In this document: positions 14,812 to 16,172 of the stretch, one piece after another
Position numbering within the stretch: position 1 is the stretch's first letter
Layout of the letters: the number at the start of each line of letters is the position of its first letter
NCBI GenBank assembly: GCA_030592565.1
Contig: JAUVIX010000031.1
Coordinates: forward strand, 1 to 16,172
DNA: 16,172 bases
From: Chlorobiota bacterium
GTDB taxonomy: Bacteria > Bacteroidota > Bacteroidia > Bacteroidales > JAADJA01
Direction of reading: 5' to 3'
The notes under the pieces: generated by a model
Seen by the model: only the letters and a program-made list of their open reading frames with translations
The model's database searches: none
Told to the model about the DNA's origin: nothing
Translations under genes and position numbers: made by a program

Positions 14812-15522
14812 CTATCTCACCTTCTTATAATCAGAGAACTCACTAATTTCTTTTACTTCAATAGTCTGTCCTAATATGCGTGCATCCATAAGGATATCTT
14901 CTTTTTTAATCAGATAAGTTTGAGTACTATCTTCAAATTGATAATTCACTACCATTTCAAGCTTATCAACATTGAATATCTTTACTTTTAAAGGTCCTGT
15001 GTTATAGAACTCAACTTTTTTGAGGCGCTTTTCAGCTTTATTAATAAAAACTTTCCCTTTGCATTTAGCAAGGAACTTGTACTTATGAGGTAAATTTTCT
15101 TCTCTGTATTGAAATCCGATAATTAGTTCTGAATCGTTATCCTCCAGAATTTCCCAGTCATCATCTGCCGGCTCTCCGGCACCACTATCTTCACTAGAAT
15201 TATGGGCTTTATGGAATTGTTTGTTTTGCTTATTAGTTGGCACATTCCCATTTACGCTTATTAATTTCCACCTTTCGCCATCAGCTAATGTCGGATCATA
15301 AGTGCCCTCTTCAACTTTGGTTTCTTCAGAAGTTATTGTAGTACATTTAATTTTGAAAGAGTGGTTTGCATTTTCATCTTTCAGATTATCTTCAAAAAAT
15401 CCATGAGGAATACCATATTCCTTCAATTTCTTTTCAACTTCGACTTTTTGACCAAAAACTGTTGAATATGTAAATAAACCAAATGAAATGGCAATTACTG
15501 ATAATAAAATTAGTTTTTTCAT
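14812..15522 (-). CDS. Secreted protein of unknown function with W-K-L-x4-G-x2-PT motif
   Basis: I do not recognise a named family. The 236-residue product has a Sec signal peptide (KK, hydrophobic 4-17, cleavage probably near FG|Q at 24/25) and no lipobox, so it is likely periplasmic or surface-exposed. The mature part has two Cys (C60 and C154) that could pair, a motif YDP-x4-GERWKLISVNGNVPT (75-96), an acidic patch (109-132), and a C-terminal half of alternating strands (LKKVEFYNTGPLKVKIF). The C-terminal strands loosely resemble LolA/LolB-type lipid-binding folds, but this is a weak structural guess. It is second in a two-gene unit, 37 bases after the small barrel protein, and followed by a good terminator. 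No Shine-Dalgarno site precedes the ATG ending at 15522. The pairing suggests a role in the cell envelope; nothing more can be claimed. Confidence 0.75.
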   Translation of the reverse strand: MKKLILLSVIAISFGLFTYSTVFGQKVEVEKKLKEYGIPHGFFEDNLKDENANHSFKIKCTTITSEETKVEEGTYDPTLADGERWKLISVNGNVPTNKQNKQFHKAHNSSEDSGAGEPADDDWEILEDNDSELIIGFQYREENLPHKYKFLAKCKGKVFINKAEKRLKKVEFYNTGPLKVKIFNVDKLEMVVNYQFEDSTQTYLIKKEDILMDARILGQTIEVKEISEFSDYKKVR

Positions 15523-15559
15523 TGTGTTAAGTTTTATTGTTTATTTTAATAATAAGAAT

Positions 15560-16051
15560 TTATCCGCCCCAATAATAACCTATACGTATACCTCCCCAAT
15601 GATTATCGCCGGCAATAGTCAGATTGCCCTGAAGGTCAAACTTCTTAAACCTGAGACCCACGGCAGGTACAAACCCCCAGGAATTTACACCGGTAAAATA
15701 GCCTCCTCTCGCTTCAATATAAAAAATTGATACTTTTGCCCGCAATCCAGCCGTAAATTCCCACACATTCATTTTAACATCTTCTACATAACCTGTTATA
15801 GGGTCTGTGATGTCGGGTCCATCGAAAGTATTCCAACCAAGATCAAACCTACCAATAAGGAACTTATTGAAGTTATAATCAATATTTCCGTAAATACCCC
15901 AGCCGAAATCATACCTACTTTCCATATCACCGATTGGGAAAGCAGCATTGAATGAGTTTCCAGATACCCATTTTTTTTCTTCTTGTGCTTGAGATATCAT
16001 AACAAATGACATTAAACACATAATTGCAATTGCTTTTGTAATAGATTTCAT
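15560..16051 (-). CDS. Small outer-membrane beta-barrel protein
   Basis: The 163-residue product has a signal peptide (hydrophobic 6-19, cleavage probably after SQA at 22) and a mature part of about 140 residues. This consists of alternating aromatic and glycine-rich strands: FGWGIYGNIDYNFNKFLIGRFDLGWNT type segments, then VWEFTAGLRAKVSIFYIEARGGYFTG, WGFVPAVGLRFKKFDLQGNL and WGGIRIGYYWGG. This fits an eight-strand OmpA/OmpX-like barrel of the OMP_b-brl kind common in Bacteroidota. It ends in WGG rather than the usual terminal aromatic, with YYW just before. The substrate or partner is unknown. It is first in a unit with the secreted protein downstream. The ATG ending at 16051 has an A-rich leader and no Shine-Dalgarno site. 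Confidence 0.85.
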   Translation of the reverse strand: MKSITKAIAIMCLMSFVMISQAQEEKKWVSGNSFNAAFPIGDMESRYDFGWGIYGNIDYNFNKFLIGRFDLGWNTFDGPDITDPITGYVEDVKMNVWEFTAGLRAKVSIFYIEARGGYFTGVNSWGFVPAVGLRFKKFDLQGNLTIAGDNHWGGIRIGYYWGG

Positions 16052-16123
16052 GATTTCTTAATTTAAATTATTATTAATTTTATTCTCTTTATAATTATAG
16101 ATTCATTCAAATCAAATCAGCGG

Positions 16124-16131
16124 CAAAATTA
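16124..16131 (-). promoter_or_regulatory. -7 box (TAATTTTG) of the barrel/secreted-protein unit
   Basis: An exact TAnnTTTG match is preceded by a TTG (16150-16148) at 16 bases, slightly short of the usual spacing. It predicts a leader of about 70 bases before the ATG ending at 16051. Confidence 0.5.
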
Positions 16132-16172
16132 AACTAATTAAGTGTTTCAACACCTAATCCAGGGGTGTACAA

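Noticed and set aside
1..16172. tRNA, rRNA, CRISPR arrays, insertion sequences or defence systems
   Set aside because: No cloverleaf, regularly spaced repeats, transposase or nuclease-type genes were seen; nearly all space is filled by the genes listed.

Overview
The window looks like chromosomal DNA of a member of the Bacteroidota. The DNA is AT-rich. Several genes are preceded by the Bacteroidota-type -7 box TAnnTTTG rather than a TATAAT box. There is a TamL-type lipoprotein version of TamA, a RecQ variant I associate with this phylum, and a mitochondrial-type aconitase. Shine-Dalgarno sites are mostly missing, with two clear exceptions.

Layout. (1) Plus strand, 1-3352: the second half of an aconitase gene, interrupted by one in-frame TAA at 658-660, followed 37 bases later by recQ. 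(2) Minus strand, 3385-5904: three short transcription units, each with its own signals. They are a HU-family DNA-binding protein (promoter 3746-3775, terminator 3385-3418), methionyl-tRNA formyltransferase fmt (-7 box 4991-4998, possible terminator 3839-3867), and a membrane-anchored TPR protein (-7 box 5897-5904, terminator 5128-5162). (3) Minus strand, 5967-14335: a three-gene outer-membrane biogenesis unit, reading AI-2E-family membrane protein, then TamB, then TamL. (4) 14336-14811: intergenic DNA with a palindrome inside a decayed inverted-repeat element and the terminator of the next unit. (5) Minus strand, 14812-16131: a two-gene unit coding for a small outer-membrane beta-barrel protein and then a secreted protein of unknown function, with a probable promoter at 16124-16131.

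How the genes fit together. The most coherent module is AI-2E protein, TamB and TamL. TamB is predicted to span the periplasm from an inner-membrane anchor, and TamL to be the lipidated beta-barrel partner in the outer membrane. The multi-pass AI-2E protein is encoded immediately upstream of TamB with almost no gap, so it may act at the inner-membrane end. The other genes are housekeeping: TCA cycle, DNA repair, nucleoid structure and translation initiation.

Points that a routine annotation would get wrong or miss: the single-base nonsense change in aconitase; the TamB start, which has no ATG, GTG or TTG where the family needs one but has ATT in the right place; the TamL start, fixed by a strong AGGAG site; and the hairpin between tamB and tamL. 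I did not find a clearly new defence, mobile or RNA system, and no tRNA, rRNA or CRISPR array.
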